A DNA stretch of 64,000 nt from Spirochaetota bacterium (GTDB lineage Bacteria > Spirochaetota > Brachyspiria > Brachyspirales > JACRPF01), in the NCBI GenBank assembly GCA_016214035.1, contig JACRPF010000020.1, positions 372,340 to 436,339 of the forward strand. Reading direction: 5' to 3'. This document shows, in pieces, positions 44,003-52,995 of the stretch (its first letter is position 1; each line of letters begins with the position of its first letter). Below the pieces are notes generated by a model, which did not search any database, was not told the origin of the DNA, and saw only the letters and a program-made list of their open reading frames with translations. Both the position numbers and the translations under genes were made by a program.

Positions 44003-45501
44003 GTTATCTCGGGCTCGATATCGGGACCACCGGCTGCAAGGCCGTCGCTTTCTCCGATGCCGGTGTCGAGATATCGCGGGCGTACATCGAATACGGCTTA
44101 CTGTCACCCGCGCCGGGATATGCCGAACTTGACGCTGATGCAGTTGCTTCGTCCTGTCTATCAGTCATCAAACAGGCCGCCTCCGCTTCCGGCAGAGACC
44201 CGGTGAACGCATTGTCGATATCATCGCAGGGTGAGGCGTTCGTTCCCGTGGACGGCAGCAACATGCCGCTGATGAACGCCATGGTATCGTCCGATTCGCG
44301 CGCGCGTACCGTCATGGAAAACTATCTTCTGCATTTCAGTGCCGACGATCTGTACCGGAAAACCGGACACACGGCGCATCCTATGTTCAGTCTCTTCAAA
44401 CTCGCGTGGCTTCGCGAACATGAACCGGAACTCATGAGCCGCGCGGCGCATTTCTACTGCTTTGAAGACTTCATCCACACAAAACTCGGCATAACCCCTG
44501 CGATAGGGTTTCCGCTTGCGGCGCGCACCATGCTCTTCAACTCCTCCACGTGCGCATGGGACGCATCGATACTCGATTCCATCGGGCTTACACCGGAAAA
44601 ATTGGCGAGGCCGCTACCTTCGGGTACTGTCGCCGGAGTCATTCCGGATGCGATAGCATTATCGCTCAATCTTGCTCCCGGCTGTATCATCGCCGCGGGC
44701 GCTCATGATCAGCCGTGCGGTGCGCTCGGTGTCGGCGCCGTTGACGAGGGAATTGCGGCATATTCCGCGGGCACCGTGGAATGCATCACGCCGGTATTCA
44801 ATACGCGGGTGATGTCACCGGCACTCGAACAGGCGAATCTCGCCACATATGCGCATGCGGTTACGGGAAAATACGTGAGCGTTGCGTTCTCGCTTACCGG
44901 CGGCAACATCATCAAATGGTTCCGCGATGAATTCGGCGAACGTGAACGCGCGGCTGCCGCTCAAACAAAAACCGACGTCTACGATGCGCTTCTTGCCGCC
45001 ATGCCGGACGAGCCCACATCGCTCATGTCGCTTCCGTATTTCACGCCGTCGGGAACACCTCACTTCGATATCGACACACCGGGATGCATCACGGGTCTTC
45101 GCCTCTCCACGCATCGCGGCGAGATATTAAAATGCCTCATCGAAGGCGTGGGCTATGAGATGCGGCATAATCTCGACCTGCTTGCGGCGGCGGGTGTTGC
45201 CGTCACTGAACTCCGCATGACCGGCGGCGGATCGAAAAACCGGCGGCTGGTGCAGTTGAAGGCTGATATTCTCGGATGTCCGGTATACCGCATGGGGATG
45301 TCCGAAGGCGGCGCACGCGGTGCGGCAATCCTTGCGATGAGCGCTCATACGGGCGGAAACATCCGAGCGATATCGAAGTCATGGATACTGCCGGGTGAAC
45401 ATATCGAACCGCGGCGAAAAGCATCCGACCGATACGCCGAACGTATGGCGGAATACCGGTCATTATATACGATGATGAAAACGCTCTCTGCGTGCAGATA
45501 A
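43999..45501 (+). CDS. FGGY-family carbohydrate kinase
   Basis: The 500-residue sugar kinase of the xylulokinase/fuculokinase/rhamnulokinase superfamily begins YLGLDIGTTGCKAVAFSDAG (phosphate 1 loop). It has INALSISSQGEAFVPVD-like sugar-site residues, ATP-site IIAAGAHDQPCGALG, and ELRMTGGGSKNRRLVQLKADILGCPV, the FGGY signature 2 region. It would phosphorylate the ketose made by the isomerase so the aldolase can split it. The start overlaps the aldolase stop by ATGA. It is the last gene of the operon. Confidence 0.85.
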   Translation: MSYLGLDIGTTGCKAVAFSDAGVEISRAYIEYGLLSPAPGYAELDADAVASSCLSVIKQAASASGRDPVNALSISSQGEAFVPVDGSNMPLMNAMVSSDSRARTVMENYLLHFSADDLYRKTGHTAHPMFSLFKLAWLREHEPELMSRAAHFYCFEDFIHTKLGITPAIGFPLAARTMLFNSSTCAWDASILDSIGLTPEKLARPLPSGTVAGVIPDAIALSLNLAPGCIIAAGAHDQPCGALGVGAVDEGIAAYSAGTVECITPVFNTRVMSPALEQANLATYAHAVTGKYVSVAFSLTGGNIIKWFRDEFGERERAAAAQTKTDVYDALLAAMPDEPTSLMSLPYFTPSGTPHFDIDTPGCITGLRLSTHRGEILKCLIEGVGYEMRHNLDLLAAAGVAVTELRMTGGGSKNRRLVQLKADILGCPVYRMGMSEGGARGAAILAMSAHTGGNIRAISKSWILPGEHIEPRRKASDRYAERMAEYRSLYTMMKTLSACR

Positions 45502-45515
45502 AAGTCATATATTCC

Positions 45516-45544
45516 TTGACAGCACATAACATTTGTACTATATT
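45516..45544 (+). promoter_or_regulatory. Consensus sigma70 promoter of the regulator and 2050-residue GH2-like gene
   Basis: TTGACA (45516-45521), a 17-base spacer and TATATT (45539-45544). The short leader downstream contains a 10-bp tandem repeat at 45563-45582. Confidence 0.7.
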
Positions 45545-45562
45545 GTAAATATAGGCCACCAA

Positions 45563-45582
45563 ATGCTAATATATGCTAACAT
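45563..45582. repeat. Tandem 10-bp repeat in the regulator leader, possible operator
   Basis: ATGCTAATAT is followed directly by ATGCTAACAT, nine of ten identical, about 20 bases after the -10 box. It may be an autoregulatory site of the downstream GntR/LacI-type regulator. Confidence 0.4.
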
Positions 45583-45593
45583 AGGCAGATAAC

Positions 45594-46634
45594 ATGACGA
45601 AGATCGATTCATCGGCATCAGAATATATGAAGATACGCCGCTATATGTTCAATCTGATTCAGAAATCAGACGGCGAAATGGTGCAGGTTCCTACTATATT
45701 AGAGCTTGCCGCCAAATTCAATGTCAGCCGCCCGACCGTGAGCAAGGCGCTGAAAGCACTCACTGAAGAAGGATATATCATCGGTAAACCCGGTATAGGT
45801 TCTTTCACCAACCCTGCGCGCACCGCTGCCGCGTTCTCGCTGAAGCATCTTCCCGTTGTGGGCATCATCATCGCGGATGGAATGCTCGTGCATTATGAGC
45901 AGTTCCTCGCCGGCATACTCGGCAACCTGATGCTTGCAATCGTCCGCATTCCGGCCGTTGTCCATCTGATAAACCTCACCTCATCCAAACCGTCCACGAT
46001 GGTCCGCGAGATAATGAACGAAGATCTCGATGCCCTCGTGTGGTACGGCGGAAAGCCCGACAAGTCGGGGATTCTCGAACCGCTGCGTCAGGCAGGGGTA
46101 ACGGTTGTCACGTCGGACAATATCGGCGTTTCATCCGACGATGTATCCTTCGATTATGAAACGCTCGGATACGAATGCGGAAAGCTCCTGATAGCCGAGG
46201 GCCGGAGAAATCCGGTGTTCCTCATCGCGGCATATCCGTGGGACAGGCCCGTCGCCGGGATCAGAAAAGCGTTCAGTGAGGCGGGGCTCCCGCTCAACGA
46301 GAATCTGTTCCTGAAAAATTATCTCACCGCGTATGATGACCTCCGGAAAATACTGTCGCTCGGCATGCCCGTTGATGCGATTGTCAATGCGGCGTCAAGT
46401 TCATATGAATTGCGGAAAATACTCGCCGAGTTCTCGGTTGATACCGGGTCCGCATGCCGGTTGATACAGGCGTCATGCTCCGATGTTAACACCCCCGACG
46501 ACATCATTTATGACTATCCGTTCGATCAGCACGCAGCGCAGGTATGTTCGCTTTTAAAAAGTCATCTTTCCGGAAACACGGCCGGGGCTACCGGCTGTCT
46601 GAAAACAAAAATTACCATCCGTCAAAGGCCGTAA
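45594..46634 (+). CDS. GntR-HTH/LacI-sensor transcriptional regulator
   Basis: The 346-residue product has an N-terminal GntR winged helix (about 10-75; VPTILELAAKFNVSRPTVSKALKALTEEGYIIGKPGIGSF). It is fused to a LacI-type ligand-binding domain (about 85-340; LPVVGIIIADGMLVHYEQFLAGIL, DALVWYGGKPDKSGILEPLRQAGVTVVTSDN). The chimera resembles AraR of Bacillus. It is the first gene of a unit with the 2050-residue secreted protein 31 bases downstream, which it probably regulates in response to a released sugar. Confidence 0.87.
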   Translation: MTKIDSSASEYMKIRRYMFNLIQKSDGEMVQVPTILELAAKFNVSRPTVSKALKALTEEGYIIGKPGIGSFTNPARTAAAFSLKHLPVVGIIIADGMLVHYEQFLAGILGNLMLAIVRIPAVVHLINLTSSKPSTMVREIMNEDLDALVWYGGKPDKSGILEPLRQAGVTVVTSDNIGVSSDDVSFDYETLGYECGKLLIAEGRRNPVFLIAAYPWDRPVAGIRKAFSEAGLPLNENLFLKNYLTAYDDLRKILSLGMPVDAIVNAASSSYELRKILAEFSVDTGSACRLIQASCSDVNTPDDIIYDYPFDQHAAQVCSLLKSHLSGNTAGATGCLKTKITIRQRP

Positions 46635-46665
46635 CGCGTCGAGCACAGCCTGTAAGGAGCTCCCC

Positions 46666-49600
46666 ATGATCCGTATCGTACTTTGTTTCATTGCCTGTTG
46701 TCTTCTGGCCTACGCAGCCGAACCGGCCGGACCGGTGTTCTATGCGCCCTTCGAAAAAATCGACCCCGAGCTCCCCGCCGATGTCCGGGCGGTGACCAAC
46801 GGCTCCTGCAGGCTCGTGCCCGGACTTCGCGGACAGGGCGTTGCGGTCGATGCCGGAGCTTCCCTGACATATCCGGTTGATTATAACGAAGCGCAGGGAA
46901 CAATATCCTTCTGGATGCGCCCCGAATGGCGGCACAATGATTCGAACAGTTTCACGTTTTTCAGCATCCCGCTCCCGGGCGGATATTTCGACTGTTACCG
47001 CGCGTTCTGGAATCAATACCGTTTCATTCAATTCCGTCTCGTGCGCGACAAGGAAAAAATAATCGACAGGCAGTTCACCGGCGAACTTACACCCAATACC
47101 TGGCACTGCTTCACGCTCACCTGGAACCGCGACAGCGGGATGAAGCTCTACATCGACGGCAAACCGGCGGCGGTGGTTGAAAAGACATGGAGTACGGAAG
47201 GCCGCGGAATAAAACCGCTGACAATAAGTCATCGAACCGGCGTCGGCGGCGTCATGGATGATCTCACGATGTGGGACCGTGAACTTACGGTGAACGAAAT
47301 TGAACGGCTGTCATCAAGTCTCGATTTCGCGTCCGCCCCGGCAGCGGCAGCATCACCGCTTCCCGCGCCGCTCTGGCGTATCGACTTCAACGATACGCTG
47401 AACGCGGCAGCCGTCGGCAAGACCATCACGGCCGACGCTGGTGTGCGTATCACGTTCGTCGACGGTATCGACGGCAGCGCCGGCATGATAAAAAAATGGG
47501 CGTACGACCAGAAAGCAAGCCTTTCCTATTCCGGCGTAGAGCTTGCTCCCCGCAGCACACTGCGGTTCTGCATCAAGCCGATGTGGAGTGAAACTGCACC
47601 GCGCTACGAGCTGTTCAATCTGGTGCGGCAGGATGCTGCCGTGGAATGCTACAAAGACCTGGGCAGCAAACTAGTGCTCAGGATGCGTATGGGCGCGGTG
47701 AGCGATGTACTTGAGATAGACAATTGCCTCGTCAATCAGGAGTGGAACCGGGTGCTCATCCGCTGGGACGTTGATGTGAAACGTTTCGGGCTCGTGGTGA
47801 ACGAAAAGCCTTTCAACGCGCAATTCAGAAATATCACATCTCCCGATGTCTTTTCCGGGCAGAACTTCACCGCATGGGTGGGGTCAAAAATCAAAAACAA
47901 TTTCCAGAGCGAATCTGCCGATGCCGCATTCGATCTTGTGGCGCTGTTCCCCGCAACACTGCCGACTGGCGAAGCCGCTGCGTTCTTCCGCACGTCCGAC
48001 GACACCTCGGGCCTTGTCACGGTTGCAGTCCCTTCGTCGTCACAAGGTGCGCAGGTACCGGTCACGGGTCCGCTGAACGCCTACGGCGGGGATGTCGCTT
48101 TCTTTCATCGTGCCGGTATTACGGGCGCAGCACCGCTCTCAGCCGATCGCCGGGGGACAGCTCTGGTATGGCGCATGGCGCTCAACTTCGCCACGAACGA
48201 ATCACGCTCACTGGCGATGCGATTCACCACGCGCGGACTTGCGGTCAGCGCGGGATACGATCCGGCGACCGGTATCGCCGACATTCTCTGCGAGGGCGCC
48301 GGAAAATCATTCAAACTCAAAACACTCTATCCGTTGTCAGCCGGCGATATAACCACGCTTGCGCTTACGTGGGACGATACTGACGCGCGGTTGTGGGCGG
48401 GTGCCGTTCCGCAAAGCCGCATCGCACACGGCGGGCTTGTTCCCGGCGACATGGAAACGGTGCGTTATCAGGGCGGGAAAACGAGACTGCTCGAAGCCGC
48501 TCTTGTCGGCCGTCTCCTCGACCATACGGAACTCATTGCGCTTGAGAACGCTTGGGCAGAGCGAGAGACGCCGGCATCCGCGCTCACACGCGATGAAGCA
48601 ACATGGTGGTCGTCCGACGGCGCCACGGTAAGGACCACCGCCAGCAGAAACAGCATGCTCCTCAACAGCATCTGGCGCTGGCAGCCCGCGTCGCGTCCGC
48701 TGGCGTTTCCCTCGGACGGAGATACGCGTTATTACGGCAGCATACCGGGCCGCTGGCTCAACGTGCAGTCGTCGCCGAAATTCTCCATCCGCGACGGATC
48801 GGGCAAGGTCATCACCGACATACAGAACCGAAATCTGAAGACCATACGCACCGGCTGGTACGGCCGCAGCGTCACCATTCCCGATGCGGGACGCGCATAC
48901 ATCCGTATCCCGTATGTGGGGGCCACGTGCGCCCGTTTCTTCGTGAACGGTATTCTGGTCGACACGTATGCCATGGAAAACACCTATGAGCAGGGAATAA
49001 AGAGCGACCGCTATATCGATGTGAGCCGTTTCGCCGGGCGTTCATGCCGCATCGACGTCGAGCTCTATTTCGAGAACGAAAAATTCATCGGCGGCGTATC
49101 GCTTCTGGAACCGGAACTCATGCGTAACACTTCCGGCGTGTTCACCGCTGCAGCACTCGCGCGCACGTCGGTGAACGCCGGGCGTTTGGATATTTCCGGC
49201 ACGCTCCTCAACCACGAAGGACGGCGCGGCGCGGTATCCATAGATGCCGTGGTGCGTGACCGTGCAACCGGAGCGACCGTGAAGACACTCCCGCAGGTCA
49301 AACTTGAACTTTCCGGCGGCAGAGAGGAGTCATGGCGGCTTACGGCCCCGTGGAACGATGCCGCACTCTGGAGTCCGGACCGCCCGCAGCTCTATACATT
49401 CACCGTGCGCATCAAAGACGCGTCAGGCGCTCTGCTCGACGAAGACTACGCACGCGCGTTCGGATTCCGCGACTTCGCGTTCGGAACGAACTGCTTTCTG
49501 CTCAACGGAAAAAAGACGCATCTCTTCTACAACAGCGGCGTGGGCGACACCTTCGGCATACGCTACGACGGCGACACCTCCATCCCCGGCCGCGCCCGCA

Positions 49601-52600
49601 CGATAGTGGCGGCCATCAAGGCAACCGGATATAACTCGCTGCTCGTCGAGAATATATACAACAAGGATCTGACCGAATGGTACAAGGGCAAATCACCCAT
49701 CTGGCAGGACGAGATCCTCACCGCCTGTGACGAGCTCGGCATGATGGCGATAATGCTCGTCCCGGAGTACGACGAGTTCACGGTGGATGCGGAATACCGC
49801 GAGACCTCGCGGCGTATACTCGCCTGGCTGGGCAATCATCCGTCGCTCATCATGTATCTCAACGATTTCAACAAGACGCACTATGCGCTCAACCAGCATC
49901 CGTCGATGGTGAACAATTATTCATATATGCCGCGGAAGGAAGCGACGCGCCGCAACATTCTGAAAGGCGACGCAATCTGGAACGACATCGATCCTACCCG
50001 CCGGATCTTCCACAATGCCGGCGGCAATCTCACCAGTCTTTACACCACCATGCATTATATGTCCTTCGGTCTTCCGCTGCAGGAGCGTGAGGACTGGCCC
50101 TCGCAGTGGCTGCGCACCAATCTGTTCATGGATTCGGAGACGGGCTTTCCGTATCCCGGACAGTTCCTCGATTTCGATCAGCCCAATTCGCATCAGGCAA
50201 AGTTCCTGCTCAGCGAACACGCGGCACGCTTCATGGGGGAACAGGCGTACACACACGCCACCGAGGAATACGGCAAGCTCTCGGGACTTTTCTGCAGCAT
50301 GTGGTCGACGAACGATGATATTAAAGCCGACTTCCTTACTGTAAAAGCAACGATAGCTTCGAACCATATACGCGCCTGGCGCGGGTATGACACCTCGGGC
50401 ATCGGTATATTCGCGGAGAATGCCGCGAGCTTTTACAAGACCGGTCCCCGCGGCTGGTTCTGGTCAAACGACATACGCTATCCCAACCCCAAAGCACCGG
50501 GCATTAAACCCGACGCCATCTATTACGATGCGCGGTTTGAGAGCGTCGAACGCCCGAGTTCCTATCAGGCGGTGCTCGCGTCGGTACTGGCGCCGGTGAA
50601 AGTCTGGATAATCCACGACACAAATCAGTGGAACGCGAAAGATCACGCCTATTATACCGGTGAGCAGATACGCAAACAGGCGATGGTGCTCAACGACCGC
50701 AGTGTCCCGCTTGCCGCGCGGATAACGGTACGCGCCACCGGTGACGGGGCGCCATCCTTCTCATGGCAGACGAATGTGAACGTACCGCCGGGCGGACAGC
50801 AGCGCATCTCGTTTATGTTCACCGCGCCCTCGACAGACCGGAAGATCCGTTTCCGGCTGGACGCACATATCGAGTCGACGGAGGCGGGTTCGAACACCGA
50901 CAGCATAATGCTCGAGGTGTTCCCGCGCGAAGCGGCGCCGAAGCTTGACGGCGTGGGTCTCTACGATACCCGCGGATACACGTCACGGCTGCTCGATACC
51001 GCGGGGATACCGTATCGCAGGGTTGGTACCGCGGACGATGCGAAGGGTTTGAAAATCCTCATCGTCGGACGCGAAACCCTCGGCCCCATGGCCGATGGAC
51101 TCCTTGATGAGATAGAGTCGCGCGGCATGCTCGAGGGGCTGACGCTTCTCATCTTCGAACAGAAGACATGCAATCTCGGCAATCTGCTCTTCGAGGAGGA
51201 ACGGCAGCGGCGCGTATTCCCGAAGCAGACCGCGCATCCCGTGCTGCGCGGTCTCGACGAACTCGACCTGCGCGATTGGCGCGGCGGCAGTGACCTCGCG
51301 TCGATCAATGAGAAGGCCGACATCAAGCGCGATGAGAACTCACCGCATTATCCGCTGTATAAATATACCTGCGGATCGAGCGGTATCGTCTCAAGTTATG
51401 TGGTGCGCATTCCGCCGGGCGGCGGATGGATGCCGATACTGTCGTGCGGATTCGATCTGGTGAACAGCCCGCTTATCGAGCGCCGCGGACGCGGCAGGGT
51501 TGTGCTCTGCCAGCTCGACGTGACCCGGCGTTACGGAACCGATCCCGCCGCAACCCGTCTTGTCAACAATATGTTCGCCTGGCTCAACAGCACTCCGCCG
51601 GCCGGCACATCCCGCACCGCGATATACGATCCCGGCAGGCGCGTGCAGGACGTCATCGAAAACGGACAGCTGAAACGGATATCCTCCCTCAGTGATATTT
51701 CCGGATATGATACGGTGTTCTGCTGTCAGTCGCCCGCAGCCGAACTTGAGGCGGCGCGTAGTTCTATTGCGGCATTCGTTTCGGCCGGCGGAACGTTCCT
51801 TTGGCAGGGCCGTACGCCGGACGGACGCCTTGACTGGGCGCCCGTTGACGTGAACGCCGAGACGCGCCGCGTATTCCGCGGACAGATAACCGATACTGCC
51901 GCAGGATCTTTGTTCACCGGTCTCGGCAACAGCGACTTCAATTTCAGAAAAGTCACCAACGTGAGCGTCTTTCATGCGGATGGCGCACGGGCGATAAGCG
52001 ACCCGCCGCTGGCGATAGAACTCAGTCACGGCAAAGGACGCATGGTGTTCATCGGCATTTCCATCGAGGACTTGGCCGTGACAACGGTACCCAAGGGCGA
52101 GGATTATGTATCGTTCATCGACCGCTTTACCGCGCTCAAACCCCTGCGTATGGTGAACACCGTGATGGCCAACTGCGGCGCACCGCTCGGGCAGCGGCTC
52201 TTCGGCCTGAAACGCTATCTGAATAACCGGTTGAGCGCGCTCGATACCGAACTGGGCATAGACAGCTGGCGTTTCCGCATCGACCCCGAGGACGAAGGCA
52301 TGAAAGCCGGCTGGCACACACTGAACGCGGGTGACGGATGGGCGCCCATCGAAACAGGCGTAAGCTGGGAATCGCAGGGTTATACCATGACCAACAGAAA
52401 TCTCGTCTACACCAGAGACAAGGCGGCAAATAACAAACATCACTATGACGGCGTCGCCTGGTATCGTGCGGAATTCTTCCTTCCCGAAAGCGCCCGCGGA
52501 TTTGCGCAGTTCCAGCTTCTGCCCGGCATCATCGACGATTTCGACGAGACATTCGTCAACGGAACCGCCATCGGCTCCACCGGCAAGGACACCCCGCGCT

Positions 52601-52818
52601 GGTGGACGGTCGAACGTTCATATGCGGTATCAAAAGACCTTTTAAAATTCGGGCAGAGCAATGTGATCACCATACGGGTATATGACCAGTACGGCGACGG
52701 TCTGGTGAAAGGCCCGGTGCGTCTGGCTATCAAGGCCGAGGGCGGCATGTCCATGGAACCATCGCTGTATCCCGGCGATTATCCCCGCTACGATGTGAAC
52801 GCGTTCCACAACTGGTAG
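46666..52818 (+). CDS. Giant secreted GH2-like protein with N-terminal LamG domains and altered acid/base motif
   Basis: The 2050-residue product has signal MIRIVLCFIACCLLAYAAEP and AAGGAG before the ATG. Three concanavalin-like LamG regions (about 20-220, 235-440, 460-630) precede a GH2 sugar-binding domain (about 660-830), a beta domain and a TIM barrel from about 935 (GFRDFAFGTNCFLLNGKK). The expected acid/base Asn-Glu appears as NHPSLIMYLNDFNK, with Asp1067 in place of Glu. The nucleophile SExG motif is retained as DSETG (Glu1158). A glutamine-amidotransferase-like region (about 1430-1600), a second one, and a final sugar-binding jelly roll (about 1880-2030) follow. Activity is uncertain. 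It is paired with regulator 45594. Confidence 0.75.
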   Translation: MIRIVLCFIACCLLAYAAEPAGPVFYAPFEKIDPELPADVRAVTNGSCRLVPGLRGQGVAVDAGASLTYPVDYNEAQGTISFWMRPEWRHNDSNSFTFFSIPLPGGYFDCYRAFWNQYRFIQFRLVRDKEKIIDRQFTGELTPNTWHCFTLTWNRDSGMKLYIDGKPAAVVEKTWSTEGRGIKPLTISHRTGVGGVMDDLTMWDRELTVNEIERLSSSLDFASAPAAAASPLPAPLWRIDFNDTLNAAAVGKTITADAGVRITFVDGIDGSAGMIKKWAYDQKASLSYSGVELAPRSTLRFCIKPMWSETAPRYELFNLVRQDAAVECYKDLGSKLVLRMRMGAVSDVLEIDNCLVNQEWNRVLIRWDVDVKRFGLVVNEKPFNAQFRNITSPDVFSGQNFTAWVGSKIKNNFQSESADAAFDLVALFPATLPTGEAAAFFRTSDDTSGLVTVAVPSSSQGAQVPVTGPLNAYGGDVAFFHRAGITGAAPLSADRRGTALVWRMALNFATNESRSLAMRFTTRGLAVSAGYDPATGIADILCEGAGKSFKLKTLYPLSAGDITTLALTWDDTDARLWAGAVPQSRIAHGGLVPGDMETVRYQGGKTRLLEAALVGRLLDHTELIALENAWAERETPASALTRDEATWWSSDGATVRTTASRNSMLLNSIWRWQPASRPLAFPSDGDTRYYGSIPGRWLNVQSSPKFSIRDGSGKVITDIQNRNLKTIRTGWYGRSVTIPDAGRAYIRIPYVGATCARFFVNGILVDTYAMENTYEQGIKSDRYIDVSRFAGRSCRIDVELYFENEKFIGGVSLLEPELMRNTSGVFTAAALARTSVNAGRLDISGTLLNHEGRRGAVSIDAVVRDRATGATVKTLPQVKLELSGGREESWRLTAPWNDAALWSPDRPQLYTFTVRIKDASGALLDEDYARAFGFRDFAFGTNCFLLNGKKTHLFYNSGVGDTFGIRYDGDTSIPGRARTIVAAIKATGYNSLLVENIYNKDLTEWYKGKSPIWQDEILTACDELGMMAIMLVPEYDEFTVDAEYRETSRRILAWLGNHPSLIMYLNDFNKTHYALNQHPSMVNNYSYMPRKEATRRNILKGDAIWNDIDPTRRIFHNAGGNLTSLYTTMHYMSFGLPLQEREDWPSQWLRTNLFMDSETGFPYPGQFLDFDQPNSHQAKFLLSEHAARFMGEQAYTHATEEYGKLSGLFCSMWSTNDDIKADFLTVKATIASNHIRAWRGYDTSGIGIFAENAASFYKTGPRGWFWSNDIRYPNPKAPGIKPDAIYYDARFESVERPSSYQAVLASVLAPVKVWIIHDTNQWNAKDHAYYTGEQIRKQAMVLNDRSVPLAARITVRATGDGAPSFSWQTNVNVPPGGQQRISFMFTAPSTDRKIRFRLDAHIESTEAGSNTDSIMLEVFPREAAPKLDGVGLYDTRGYTSRLLDTAGIPYRRVGTADDAKGLKILIVGRETLGPMADGLLDEIESRGMLEGLTLLIFEQKTCNLGNLLFEEERQRRVFPKQTAHPVLRGLDELDLRDWRGGSDLASINEKADIKRDENSPHYPLYKYTCGSSGIVSSYVVRIPPGGGWMPILSCGFDLVNSPLIERRGRGRVVLCQLDVTRRYGTDPAATRLVNNMFAWLNSTPPAGTSRTAIYDPGRRVQDVIENGQLKRISSLSDISGYDTVFCCQSPAAELEAARSSIAAFVSAGGTFLWQGRTPDGRLDWAPVDVNAETRRVFRGQITDTAAGSLFTGLGNSDFNFRKVTNVSVFHADGARAISDPPLAIELSHGKGRMVFIGISIEDLAVTTVPKGEDYVSFIDRFTALKPLRMVNTVMANCGAPLGQRLFGLKRYLNNRLSALDTELGIDSWRFRIDPEDEGMKAGWHTLNAGDGWAPIETGVSWESQGYTMTNRNLVYTRDKAANNKHHYDGVAWYRAEFFLPESARGFAQFQLLPGIIDDFDETFVNGTAIGSTGKDTPRWWTVERSYAVSKDLLKFGQSNVITIRVYDQYGDGLVKGPVRLAIKAEGGMSMEPSLYPGDYPRYDVNAFHNW

Positions 52819-52995
52819 CGGATTTATATCCATGGCTGGGCAGCGGCATATCCTGCGGTATACACATTCTGCTGAAAGTAACAGCACTGTTGAAGGGATA
52901 ATTCTGCGCCGCATTCTATTACTGAGAGTATAATACCACCAATCCACCATGTTAATCAGTTCTTTTCTGTTTTATTATCTCACGGGTTACCGCAT
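52819..52995. other. 177-bp convergent intergenic region
   Basis: It lies between the stops of two convergent large hydrolase genes. It is AT-rich toward the right. I see no hairpin with a U-run and no open frame of interest. Confidence 0.5.

Noticed and set aside
41652..45501. Calling the cassette a specific fucose or sulfoquinovose pathway
   Set aside because: Family membership alone does not fix the sugar, and diagnostic residues could not be checked against characterised enzymes.
51391..52443. 350-codon open frame on the minus strand
   Set aside because: Antisense to the GH2-like gene, which continues with coherent domains.
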